From: Paradevosia sp036499825
GTDB taxonomy: Bacteria > Pseudomonadota > Alphaproteobacteria > Rhizobiales > Devosiaceae
NCBI GenBank assembly: GCA_036499825.1
Contig: DASYCZ010000042.1
Coordinates: forward strand, 1-64,000
Reading direction: 5' to 3'
Length of the DNA: 64,000 nucleotides
The translations under genes and the position numbers were made by a program. Of the stretch, positions 45,748 to 53,517 are shown one piece after another. Positions within the stretch are counted from its first letter, which is position 1; every line of letters begins with the position of its first letter. The notes below the pieces were generated by a model. It did not search any database. It saw only the letters and a program-made list of their open reading frames with translations, and was not told the DNA's origin.

Positions 45748-47001
45748 ATGAAAGTGCTTGTGCTCGGCAGCGGCGTTATCGGCGTCACCACCGCCTGGTA
45801 TCTGGCGGAGGCCGGCCATGAGGTGGAGGTGGTCGACCGCCAGCAGGGGCCGGCGCTCGAAACCAGTTTCGGCAATGCGGGCGAGATCTCGCCCGGCTAT
45901 GCGTCGCCTTGGGCCGGGCCCGGCATTCCGCTCAAGGCCATCAAATGGCTGTTGATGCGCCATGGGCCGCTGGTGATCCGGCCGCATCTCGACCCCTACC
46001 AGCTGCTTTGGGTGCTGCAGATGCTGCGCAACTGCACCGGCGCCCGCTACGCCCGCAACAAATCCCGCATGGTGCCGCTGGCCGAATACAGCCGCGATTG
46101 CCTCAAGGCGCTGCGCGCCGAAACCCGGATCGCCTATGACGAGCGCGCCCAGGGGACGCTGCAGGTGTTCCGCACCCAGCACCAGGTCGACGATGCCGCC
46201 AAGGATATCGCGGTGCTCGAAGAGTTCGGCGTGCCCTATGAGGTGCTCGATGCCGCCGGCTGCGCCCGGGCCGAGCCGGCCCTTGGCGCCGTGATGGGCA
46301 TGATCGCCGGCGGCCTGCGCCTCCCCCATGACGAGACCGGCGATTGCCGCCTCTTCACCGAAAGGCTGGCGGCCCTGGCGGCGGCGCGTGGCGTCAGCTT
46401 CCGCTTCGGTACCACGATTTCGGCCATAAGCACCGCCGATGGCCGGGTCTCAGGGGTCGAGACCAGCGCCGGAACCCTTCGGGCCGATGCCTATGTGCTG
46501 GCCCTTGGCAGCTATTCGCCCTTCCTCGCCCGCCCGCTCGGCCTGTCGCTGCCGGTCTATCCGGTCAAGGGCTATTCCATCACCGTGCCCATCAGCGACG
46601 CCCACAAGGCCCCGGTCTCCACCGTCATGGACGAGAGCTACAAGGTCGCCATCACGCGGCTGGGCGATCGCATACGCGTCGGCGGCACCGCCGAGCTTTC
46701 CGGCTTCGATCTGAAACTGCGGCAGGCCCGCAAGGAAACGCTGGTGCACTCGCTGACCGATCTTTTCGCCGGTGGCGGCGATATCGAAAAGGCCAGCTTC
46801 TGGTGCGGGCTGAGGCCGATGACGCCGGACGGCCCGCCCGTCGTGGGCCCGACGCGTTATCCGGACCTGTACGTCAACACCGGCCACGGCACGCTGGGCT
46901 GGACCATGGCCTGCGGTTCGGGCCGCATGCTGGCCGATCTCATGTCCGGCCGCACGCCCGATATTTCGCCTGCGGCGCTGGCGCTTTCACGCTATCGATA
47001 A
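45748..47001 (+). CDS. dadA: D-amino acid dehydrogenase
   Basis: A 417-residue FAD-dependent dehydrogenase oxidising D-amino acids to 2-oxo acids. The FAD-binding GSGVIGVTTAWYLAEAGHEV lies at the N-terminus, followed by FGNAGEISPGYASPWAGPGIPLKAI (DadA family). The C-terminal WCGLRPMTPDGPPVVGPT and NTGHGTLGWTMACGSG are typical. An ATG at 45748 follows an AAGGTAG site. Upstream of the amino-acid ABC importer at 47.1 kb, same strand. Confidence 0.93.
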   Translation: MKVLVLGSGVIGVTTAWYLAEAGHEVEVVDRQQGPALETSFGNAGEISPGYASPWAGPGIPLKAIKWLLMRHGPLVIRPHLDPYQLLWVLQMLRNCTGARYARNKSRMVPLAEYSRDCLKALRAETRIAYDERAQGTLQVFRTQHQVDDAAKDIAVLEEFGVPYEVLDAAGCARAEPALGAVMGMIAGGLRLPHDETGDCRLFTERLAALAAARGVSFRFGTTISAISTADGRVSGVETSAGTLRADAYVLALGSYSPFLARPLGLSLPVYPVKGYSITVPISDAHKAPVSTVMDESYKVAITRLGDRIRVGGTAELSGFDLKLRQARKETLVHSLTDLFAGGGDIEKASFWCGLRPMTPDGPPVVGPTRYPDLYVNTGHGTLGWTMACGSGRMLADLMSGRTPDISPAALALSRYR

Positions 47002-47108
47002 GAACAGTGGGGCGGCGGCAGTAAAACGGCGCCCCAAACCGGGACGGCGTGGTTTTGCCCGGCTTCGTGCTGAAGCATTATTGACAAGTATTCGCCGAAC
47101 CGACACGA

Positions 47109-47122
47109 TGAAACCGGTTTCA
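47109..47122. promoter_or_regulatory. LacI-family operator palindrome upstream of the amino acid ABC operon
   Basis: TGAAACCGGTTTCA, a perfect 14-bp palindrome with the central CG typical of LacI-family operators. It lies 21 bp before the GTG of the first permease and downstream of a TTGACA hexamer at 47081-47086. A LacI regulator is encoded at the other end of the operon, at 51485-52486. Binding by that regulator is inferred. Confidence 0.65.
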
Positions 47123-47142
47123 GTTACGCATGTGGGGAGATC

Positions 47143-47814
47143 GTGCGGCTCGACCTTTCGATATTGCTGCCCTATCTGGGGTTTCTGGGCCAAGGCGCGC
47201 TGCTGACCGCCGAGGCCTGCGCCCTGGCGCTGGTCGGCGCCGTCATCATGGGGGCGCTCGTCGCCATCGCCCGCACCTCGGCATCCAAGACCTTCCGCGC
47301 CGTCGCCTTCGCCTATGTGGATCTGTTCCGCAATATTCCCTTCATCGTGCAGCTGTTCTTCTTTTACTACGGCCTGCCCGAGATCGGCATCTATATCGAT
47401 GCCTTCACCACCGGCGTGGTGGCGCTGTCGATTTCCGGCGGCGCCTATGCGTCGGACGCCATCCGCGCCGGCATCCTGGCCATCGAGCCCGGCATCATCG
47501 AGGCCGCCGAAGTCAGCGGGTTGTCCCGCCGCACCGTCTTCACCCGCATCGTGCTGCCCATCGCGCTGCGCACCTCGGTGCGCCCGCTGGGCTCGGTGCT
47601 GATCAACATGATCCTCACCTCCTCGATCCTGTCCACCATCACGCTCAACGAATTGACCGGCTCGGCGCAGATCGTGGTCTCCACCACCTTCAAGCCCTTC
47701 GAGGTCTATGTGGTGCTGCTGGTGGTCTATGCGGCGCTGACCTATCTGGTGTCGCTCGGCATCACCCTGCTGCACCGCCGGCTCAACCGCGACATGATGG
47801 AGGCGGTGGCCTGA
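47143..47814 (+). CDS. amino acid ABC transporter permease (polar amino acid type)
   Basis: A 223-residue PAAT-type permease with EAA-loop motif EPGIIEAAEVSGLSRRTVFTRIVLP near 115-140. About five hydrophobic segments. It starts with GTG at 47143 after a GGGAGA site and overlaps the second permease by 1 base (TGATG). Confidence 0.92.
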   Translation: MRLDLSILLPYLGFLGQGALLTAEACALALVGAVIMGALVAIARTSASKTFRAVAFAYVDLFRNIPFIVQLFFFYYGLPEIGIYIDAFTTGVVALSISGGAYASDAIRAGILAIEPGIIEAAEVSGLSRRTVFTRIVLPIALRTSVRPLGSVLINMILTSSILSTITLNELTGSAQIVVSTTFKPFEVYVVLLVVYAALTYLVSLGITLLHRRLNRDMMEAVA

Positions 47815-48485
47815 TGCGCTATACCCAGTTCACCCCCTATGATCTCGTGCTGCTGGCCCAGGGGCTGGGCGTCAGCATCGGGCTCTTCCTCGGCACCTCC
47901 ATCATCGGGCTCTTTATCGGCGCGCTCTGGGCCGTCATCCGCTTTTACCGCGTGCCGGTGCTGACGCCCCTCATCACCTTCGTCTCCGAGGTGTTGAAGA
48001 ACTCGCCGGTCCTGGTGCAGCTGTTCCTGGTTTTCTTCGGCCTGCCGGGCCTCCTGCACATCAACGTCACGCCGGTCGTCGCCGCCACCATCACGCTCTC
48101 GGCCAACACCGCCGCCTTCGTCTACGTCATCGCGGTTTCGGCCATCGAATCCATCGGCCGCGATCAGATCGAGGCCGCCAGGGTTTTCGGCCTCACCCGC
48201 TGGCAGGTGCTGCGCCGCGTCATCGCCCCGCAGGCCCTGGCCTTCGCCATCGGCCCGTTGATCGCGCTCCTGGTCAACCAGTTGCAGGTGACCTCGCTGA
48301 TTTCGGTCATCGGCGTCGTCGATCTCACCAAGATCGGCAACATCCTCAATCTCAGGACCCTCAAGCCCTTTATCGTCTGGACCGTGGTGGGCATCCTCTA
48401 CTACCTCGCCGCCAAGCTCGTCGCCCTCTTGGGTACGCGCCTCGAAAACCGCCTGCGCGCCCATAGTGCCTGGAGAGGCCTCTAA
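47814..48485 (+). CDS. amino acid ABC transporter permease, second
   Basis: A 223-residue PAAT-type permease with the EAA loop SIGRDQIEAARVFGLTRWQVL near 108-130. Its ATG overlaps the previous stop codon by one base, and the ATPase gene begins one base after its stop. The pair forms the membrane channel of the importer. Confidence 0.92.
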   Translation: MRYTQFTPYDLVLLAQGLGVSIGLFLGTSIIGLFIGALWAVIRFYRVPVLTPLITFVSEVLKNSPVLVQLFLVFFGLPGLLHINVTPVVAATITLSANTAAFVYVIAVSAIESIGRDQIEAARVFGLTRWQVLRRVIAPQALAFAIGPLIALLVNQLQVTSLISVIGVVDLTKIGNILNLRTLKPFIVWTVVGILYYLAAKLVALLGTRLENRLRAHSAWRGL

Positions 48486-49220
48486 ATGCTGAAAGTCGAA
48501 AACGTCCGGAAGGCCTTCGGGGCCGTCACCGTCCTCGAAAGCATCGATCTCGCCATCCAGCCGGGTGAGGTGGTTTCGATCCTGGGCTCTTCGGGCTCCG
48601 GCAAATCGACCCTGATCCGCTGCATCAACGGGCTCGAAAAGCTCGATGGCGGCAAGATCACCGTCGATGATTTCGATGTCTCAAAGCCCAGGGAACTGGC
48701 CGAGGCCCGCAAGCGCTCCGGCACGGTGTTCCAGCTCTTCAACCTCTATCCGCACATGACGGTCCTGGGAAACATTACGCTCGCGCCCATCGAGGTGCTG
48801 AAGCAGTCCCGCGCCGAGGCCGAGACCACGGCCCGCGCCTTGCTGCAATCGGTCGGGCTCGGCGATCGCGCCGATGCCTATCCGGCCCAGCTCTCGGGCG
48901 GCCAGCGCCAGCGCGTCGGCATCTGCCGGGCGCTCGCCATGCAGCCGCGCTACCTGCTGCTCGACGAGGTCACCAGCGCGCTCGATCCCGAGATGACCGC
49001 CGAGGTGCTGGCCATTCTGGCCAAGCTCGCCCATGAGGGCACCACCATGCTCTTCGTCACCCACGAGATCGAGTTTGCCCGCCAGATCTCCGACCGCATC
49101 GTCTTTCTCGACAAGGGAAGGCTGCTGGTCGACCTGCCCACCGGGGAGTTTTTCTCCCCCGATGGCGGCCTCGCCCAGCCGCGGGTCGCCCAGTTTCTCT
49201 CGAAGATGCGTAAGGACTAG
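48486..49220 (+). CDS. amino acid ABC transporter ATP-binding protein (GlnQ-like)
   Basis: A 244-residue ATPase: Walker A GSSGSGKST near 36, Q-loop TVFQLFNLYPHMTVL near 80, signature LSGGQRQRVGICRAL near 137, Walker B YLLLDEVTSALDPE near 157, and H-loop FVTHEIEFAR near 190. Genes are packed: it starts one base after the permease. Confidence 0.93.
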   Translation: MLKVENVRKAFGAVTVLESIDLAIQPGEVVSILGSSGSGKSTLIRCINGLEKLDGGKITVDDFDVSKPRELAEARKRSGTVFQLFNLYPHMTVLGNITLAPIEVLKQSRAEAETTARALLQSVGLGDRADAYPAQLSGGQRQRVGICRALAMQPRYLLLDEVTSALDPEMTAEVLAILAKLAHEGTTMLFVTHEIEFARQISDRIVFLDKGRLLVDLPTGEFFSPDGGLAQPRVAQFLSKMRKD

Positions 49221-49221
49221 C

Positions 49222-50139
49222 ATGCTGCTTGTGGCCAACAACGAAGCCTGGCCGGGCTTTCCCCAAACCATCGCCATGCTGCGCGACGGCGCCGACAGCC
49301 TCACCGCCATGGTGGCGGGCATCGGCCTGGTCGAAAGCGAGGTCAAGGTGCGCAGTGTCGGCTTCGGAGGCTGGCCCAACATGCTGGGTCAGATGGAACT
49401 CGATGCCGGCGTCATGGATGGCAATACGCGGCAAGTGGGTGCCGTCGGCGCCGTGCCCGATACGCTCCCCGTCGCCCGGCTCGCCCATGAGGTCATGCGG
49501 CGCCTGCCCCATGTCATGCTGACCGGCGCCGGCGCCCGCCGCTTTGCCGATGAAATCGGTTTCTCTCACGACGACGTGCTTTACGAAGACAGCCGCCGCG
49601 TCTGGCGCGAACGGCTGGAAAAAGAGCTTTCGCCCAAAGAGCTCGAAGAATTCCCCGATATCCCGCTGGCGCCCCTGAGCCGCGCCATCACCGACCCCGA
49701 GCGCGTGCGCGACACCACGGTGTTCCTCAGCGCCGATGCGGCGCGCGGCATCCACGCCGCCACCTCCACCTCCGGCTGGGGCTGGAAATATCCCGGGCGG
49801 CTGGGCGACAGCCCCATTCCGGGCGCCGGCTTTTATGCCGATAGCCGCTATGGGGCCGCCGCCTGCACCCATACGGGCGAGATGACCATGCGCTGCGCCA
49901 CGGCGCGCACCGTCGTCCTCGCCATGAAGCTGGGCTATTCGCTCACCGATGCGGTCAGGCTCGCCATCGACGAGCTGGGGGAATTGACCGAGGGTTTCCT
50001 GGCCGGCGTCGTCATTCACGCCGTCGATGCCGGGGGCAATCACCAGGTGGTGAATTTCCGGTGCCAGGGCGACATCCGCTACTGGTTCTGGGAGGATAAG
50101 ATGTCCGAGCCGGAATTGCGGACCGCGATAAAAGCTTGA
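49222..50139 (+). CDS. glycosylasparaginase/isoaspartyl peptidase-type Ntn hydrolase
   Basis: A 305-residue T2-family Ntn hydrolase. The autocleavage site is the RDTTVFLS segment (catalytic Thr about 165), followed by HAATSTSGWGWKYPGRLGDSP and IPGAGFYADSRYGAAACTHTGE, very like glycosylasparaginases (N4-(beta-N-acetylglucosaminyl)-L-asparaginase). GxGGWPN is at the N-terminal side. These cleave GlcNAc-Asn bonds or isoaspartyl dipeptides. Starts 1 bp after the ATPase stop in the importer operon, which makes an intracellular role on an imported glyco-amino acid or isoaspartyl peptide likely. Confidence 0.85.
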   Translation: MLLVANNEAWPGFPQTIAMLRDGADSLTAMVAGIGLVESEVKVRSVGFGGWPNMLGQMELDAGVMDGNTRQVGAVGAVPDTLPVARLAHEVMRRLPHVMLTGAGARRFADEIGFSHDDVLYEDSRRVWRERLEKELSPKELEEFPDIPLAPLSRAITDPERVRDTTVFLSADAARGIHAATSTSGWGWKYPGRLGDSPIPGAGFYADSRYGAAACTHTGEMTMRCATARTVVLAMKLGYSLTDAVRLAIDELGELTEGFLAGVVIHAVDAGGNHQVVNFRCQGDIRYWFWEDKMSEPELRTAIKA

Positions 50140-50159
50140 TCAAGGAAGGGAAAACACCA

Positions 50160-50951
50160 ATGAAACGCATCCTGACTGCCCTGGCCGCGGTGGCGCTCGT
50201 CGCCGCCACGGCCCTGCCGGCCACCGCCGGCATGCTCGACGATATCCGCAGCCGCGGCACGGTCCGCATCGGCGTGTCGCTCGGCGGCGAGCCGATCGGC
50301 TTCCGCGACGCCCAGAACAACCCGGTGGGCTATGACGTCGATGTCGCCACCATGCTGGCCGCCAAGCTCGGCGTGCCGGTGGAGTTCACCGACGTTTCGG
50401 GCGATGCCCGCATCTCCATGCTGGTCTCGGGACAGCTCGATATCGTGGTGGCCAATACCTCGGCGACGCTGGAGCGCGCCAAATCGGTCGATTTCACCAT
50501 TCCCTACAACCGCGCGGGCCTGCGCGTCATCGTGCAGAAGGATTCCGGCATCAAGGAACTGAAAGACCTGGCCGGCAAGAAGGTCGTGGTCGGCCGCGGC
50601 ACCACCGGCGAAACCTTCCTCAAGACCGCCGTGCCCGATGCCCAGCTCGTCTATGTCGACCAGTTCGCCCCCGATGGCGTGCTGCAGCTGCAGCAGAAGC
50701 GCGTCGACGCCGCCATCGAGGATTCCTCGCTGCTCGATTACCTCGCCACCCAAAACCCCTCGCTGGTGACGCTTGCGGGGCTTTATTCCAACGATCCCAT
50801 CGGCATCGCCGTCGCCAAGGGCGATCCGGAATTCGTGCGCTGGCTCGATATGTTCGTGTCCGACTATATCCAGTCGGGCGCCTATGAGGCCAATTACAAG
50901 AAGTGGTGGGGGCCCGATGCCAACCCGCCGCAGCTGAACCCGCTCTGGTAA
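50160..50951 (+). CDS. amino acid ABC transporter substrate-binding protein
   Basis: A 263-residue family-3 (SBP_bac_3) binding protein. A signal peptide of about 22 residues (ALAAVALVAATALPATAG) leads to GTVRIGVSLGGEPIGFRDAQN, GYDVDVATMLAAKLGV and YKKWWG near the C-terminus, typical of polar amino acid binding proteins. It follows the Ntn hydrolase gene and an AAGGAAGG site precedes the ATG at 50160. A perfect 11-bp stem-loop follows. Confidence 0.92.
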   Translation: MKRILTALAAVALVAATALPATAGMLDDIRSRGTVRIGVSLGGEPIGFRDAQNNPVGYDVDVATMLAAKLGVPVEFTDVSGDARISMLVSGQLDIVVANTSATLERAKSVDFTIPYNRAGLRVIVQKDSGIKELKDLAGKKVVVGRGTTGETFLKTAVPDAQLVYVDQFAPDGVLQLQQKRVDAAIEDSSLLDYLATQNPSLVTLAGLYSNDPIGIAVAKGDPEFVRWLDMFVSDYIQSGAYEANYKKWWGPDANPPQLNPLW

Positions 50952-50959
50952 TTCGAGGC

Positions 50960-50986
50960 GACCTCCGGGCCTTATGCCCGGAGGTC
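50960..50986. terminator. stem-loop after the binding-protein gene, without a T-tract
   Basis: GACCTCCGGGC / GCCCGGAGGTC, an 11-bp perfect stem with a CTTAT loop. No run of T follows, so it may be a Rho-dependent or mRNA-stabilising 3' end rather than an intrinsic terminator. Confidence 0.55.
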
Positions 50987-51015
50987 GTCCCAGCCTTCGA
51001 GGATGCCCCGCCCTG

Positions 51016-51495
51016 ATGCAGCTGGCCCGAACGACAGCATGGTCGAGACTGCCCCTTGGCGCCCTGCTGTTCGTCATCGTCAGCTATGGGGTGGCGTGCC
51101 TTGTGGGCGGCGGCCTCGCCGGCCTCATGCTGCTGGTTCCGGGCATGTCCCGTTCGGATTTTTCCCAGGTTTTCGCGCCACCGTTCAACATGCTCGGCAC
51201 CCTTGGCCAGCTCTTGGGCATGCTGGTCATGTGGACCGCCTGCTCGGCCCTGCTGCCCTTCTTGGTGGCGATCGCCCTGCTGAAATGGCGGCGTATCGAA
51301 AACATCGTCCTTTATGGGCTGGCGGGCGCCCTGGTCAGCATCGCCGCCATGCTGATCTTTGCCGGACAGCCGGTTTTTGCCGATCTCATCGCCAGCGCCT
51401 GGCAGCTGATCCTGTCCGGCGGCATAGCGGGCCTGGCCTACCGGCTCTGCGAAGGGCTTCTGGAAAAACTCTTTCGCCCGGGGGTCACGCCGTGA
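51016..51495 (+). CDS. four-helix membrane protein of unknown function
   Basis: A 159-residue protein with four predicted membrane helices (roughly residues 14-42, 58-86, 97-118 and 126-147). I do not recognise a family. It starts 29 bp after the stem-loop that follows the binding-protein gene, and converges with the LacI gene, which overlaps by 11 bp at the 3' ends. Its role in the importer locus is not clear. Confidence 0.6.
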   Translation: MQLARTTAWSRLPLGALLFVIVSYGVACLVGGGLAGLMLLVPGMSRSDFSQVFAPPFNMLGTLGQLLGMLVMWTACSALLPFLVAIALLKWRRIENIVLYGLAGALVSIAAMLIFAGQPVFADLIASAWQLILSGGIAGLAYRLCEGLLEKLFRPGVTP

Positions 51496-52486
51496 GGCGG
51501 GAAACGAAGCGCGTCGGAATGCTGGCCAGCTGTTCGCCTGCCGCAAAACGCTGCGGCTCGGTGATGTAGCGCACCATGGCGAGCACGTAGTCGGTCTTGT
51601 CATAGCCGATCGAGGAAATCGGATAGGCGTCGTAATCGGTCAGCGACAGGTTATCGAAGCCATAGAGCCGGAAGCGCGCCGGACGCCCCTGGGGGAAGTC
51701 GGCGCGGCAGACATCGAGGATGCCCATCGCCATGGCGTCCGAGGTGCAAAATATCGCATCCGGGCAATCCCGCCCCGTCAGTTCACGCGCCGCCGCATGG
51801 CCGCTTTCATAGGAATAATCGCCCTGTACCGTGCGCTTCAACGTGATGCCGTTCGCGGCGAAAGCCTGGTGGTAAAAGCCGATCCGGGCCTGCTCGACCA
51901 GCGAGGAGGCGCGCCCGGTCACAAGGCTGGCCGAGCGCACGCCCTTATGGGCGGCGTCGGCCACCGCCTGCGCGATGCCCGTGGCCTCGTCGGGGATGAC
52001 GGCCGGCGACAGCGCGTCGTGCCGGCCGTTGAGCATTACCACCAGGTCCGAGCGGAACAGGCGCCGGACCGTCGCCGCATCGGCGAAATCGGAAAACACC
52101 AGCGCCGCATCGACATGATAGGCGACGCCCGTGCGCAGGAAATCCTCGACCTTGCCGCCCGAGCCCACCCGGATCAGGATCACCTGCTTGCCGATCGACT
52201 GGATCTGGTCCAGCAGCCGGTCGAAGAGGTCGAGATCGGACAGGTCGTGAATGTGATTGACCACCACCGCCACCAGGTTGACGGTCTTGGTGGTGAGGCT
52301 TTGCGCCAGAAGGTTCGGCCGATAGCCCAGCGCCGCCGCGGCTTCCACCACCCGCTCGCGCTTGTCGGCCGAGACCGGGCGCTTTTCGCTCGACAGCGCC
52401 CGGCTGGCCACCGCGCGAGAGACGCCAGCCAGCCTCGCGACATCCGCAATCGTGGGGGCGGCGGCGCGCGCCTCGTCACTAGCCAT
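51485..52486 (-). CDS. LacI-family transcriptional regulator
   Basis: A 333-residue repressor. The HTH near the N-terminus is PTIADVARLAGVSRAVASRAL, followed by the hinge helix GYRPNLLAQSLTTKTVNLVAVVVNHIHDL and a type-1 periplasmic-binding domain (sugar-binding). A GTG start 18 bp upstream (52504) is possible. It is divergent from the ROK kinase gene. A perfect operator candidate is at 47109, in front of the importer. The effector should be a sugar or amino sugar. Confidence 0.9.
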   Translation of the reverse strand: MASDEARAAAPTIADVARLAGVSRAVASRALSSEKRPVSADKRERVVEAAAALGYRPNLLAQSLTTKTVNLVAVVVNHIHDLSDLDLFDRLLDQIQSIGKQVILIRVGSGGKVEDFLRTGVAYHVDAALVFSDFADAATVRRLFRSDLVVMLNGRHDALSPAVIPDEATGIAQAVADAAHKGVRSASLVTGRASSLVEQARIGFYHQAFAANGITLKRTVQGDYSYESGHAAARELTGRDCPDAIFCTSDAMAMGILDVCRADFPQGRPARFRLYGFDNLSLTDYDAYPISSIGYDKTDYVLAMVRYITEPQRFAAGEQLASIPTRFVSRLTA

Positions 52487-52581
52487 GTTTTGCCGCTTTC
52501 CCACCCATCTGGGCGTGATACTCCAATGTCGCGTCCCGGCGCGATGATAAACTCTTATCCATCCACCTCCAAAGTGCCAGC

Positions 52582-53517
52582 ATGATGCTCTGCTTCGATA
52601 TCGGCGGTTCCGCCATCAAGGGTGCCGTGGCGCATGACGCCCGCAATCCCCGGCTGATCGGTACGCTGCCGACGCCGCTGGAGGATTTCACCGCCTTCGC
52701 CTCCGCCATCGCCATGCTGGCCGATGGCAGCGGCGCGCCGGCCACGACCCCGATCGCCATCGCCATCACGGGCGTCGTCGATCCGCGCACCGGCGTCATC
52801 AAATGCGCCAATATCCCGGGCATCGACGGCCGCCCGCTCGCCGCCGAACTGGCGGCGCGGCTGGGGCGCCGCGTCATCGTCGCCAACGATGCCGATTGCT
52901 TCGCGCTGGCCGAAGCCCAGGAGGGCAGCGGACGCGGCCACGCCATCGTCTTCGGCGCCATCCTGGGCACCGGCGTGGGTGGGGGCCTGGTGGTCGACGG
53001 GCGCCTCGTCACCGGCGCCGGCGGCTTTGCGGGCGAATGGGGCCATGGCCCGGTCGCCGCCACCTCGGCCGGCAATCCGCCCGCAACGCTCCCCAGGTTC
53101 GTGTGCGGCTGCGGACAGACCGGCTGCGTCGATACCATCGGGGGCGCGCGCGGCCTCGAGCGGCTGCACCGGCACCTGCATGGCGCTGACCTGCCCAGCA
53201 CCGCCATCATCGCCGCCTGGGAGGCTGGCGATAGTGTGGCGGCCCGCACCATCGACGTGTTCGTCGATCTCGTCGCCGGGCCCCTGGCACTGGTGATCAA
53301 TGTGGTGGGCGCCGATATCGTGCCGGTCGGCGGGGGCCTGTCGCGCTCCACCGCGCTGGTTGAGGCGCTCGATGCTGCCGTCCGCGCCCGCATCCTTCGC
53401 CGCACCACGCAGCCTCTGCTCGTCCCCGCTTCCCTCACCGTCGAGCCCGGCCTGATCGGCGCGGCCCTGCTCGGCAATGACCGTGTCGCCTCCCCAGCAC
53501 CGCAGGTACAATCATGA
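52582..53517 (+). CDS. ROK-family kinase (N-acetylglucosamine kinase-like)
   Basis: A 311-residue sugar kinase. The ATP-binding opening is LCFDIGGSAIKGA; the middle has NDADCFALAEA, GTGVGGGLVVDG (ROK signature), GEWGHG near 152, and the zinc motif CGCGQTGCVDT near 174-184, all as in bacterial N-acetyl-glucosamine or N-acetylmannosamine kinases. Divergent from LacI. Its stop overlaps the next gene by 4 bp. Confidence 0.9.
   Translation: MMLCFDIGGSAIKGAVAHDARNPRLIGTLPTPLEDFTAFASAIAMLADGSGAPATTPIAIAITGVVDPRTGVIKCANIPGIDGRPLAAELAARLGRRVIVANDADCFALAEAQEGSGRGHAIVFGAILGTGVGGGLVVDGRLVTGAGGFAGEWGHGPVAATSAGNPPATLPRFVCGCGQTGCVDTIGGARGLERLHRHLHGADLPSTAIIAAWEAGDSVAARTIDVFVDLVAGPLALVINVVGADIVPVGGGLSRSTALVEALDAAVRARILRRTTQPLLVPASLTVEPGLIGAALLGNDRVASPAPQVQS

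Noticed and set aside
47130..48485. 451-residue fusion frame over the two permeases
   Set aside because: Frame differs from that of the first permease; the second permease starts at 47814 with the ATG overlapping the stop.
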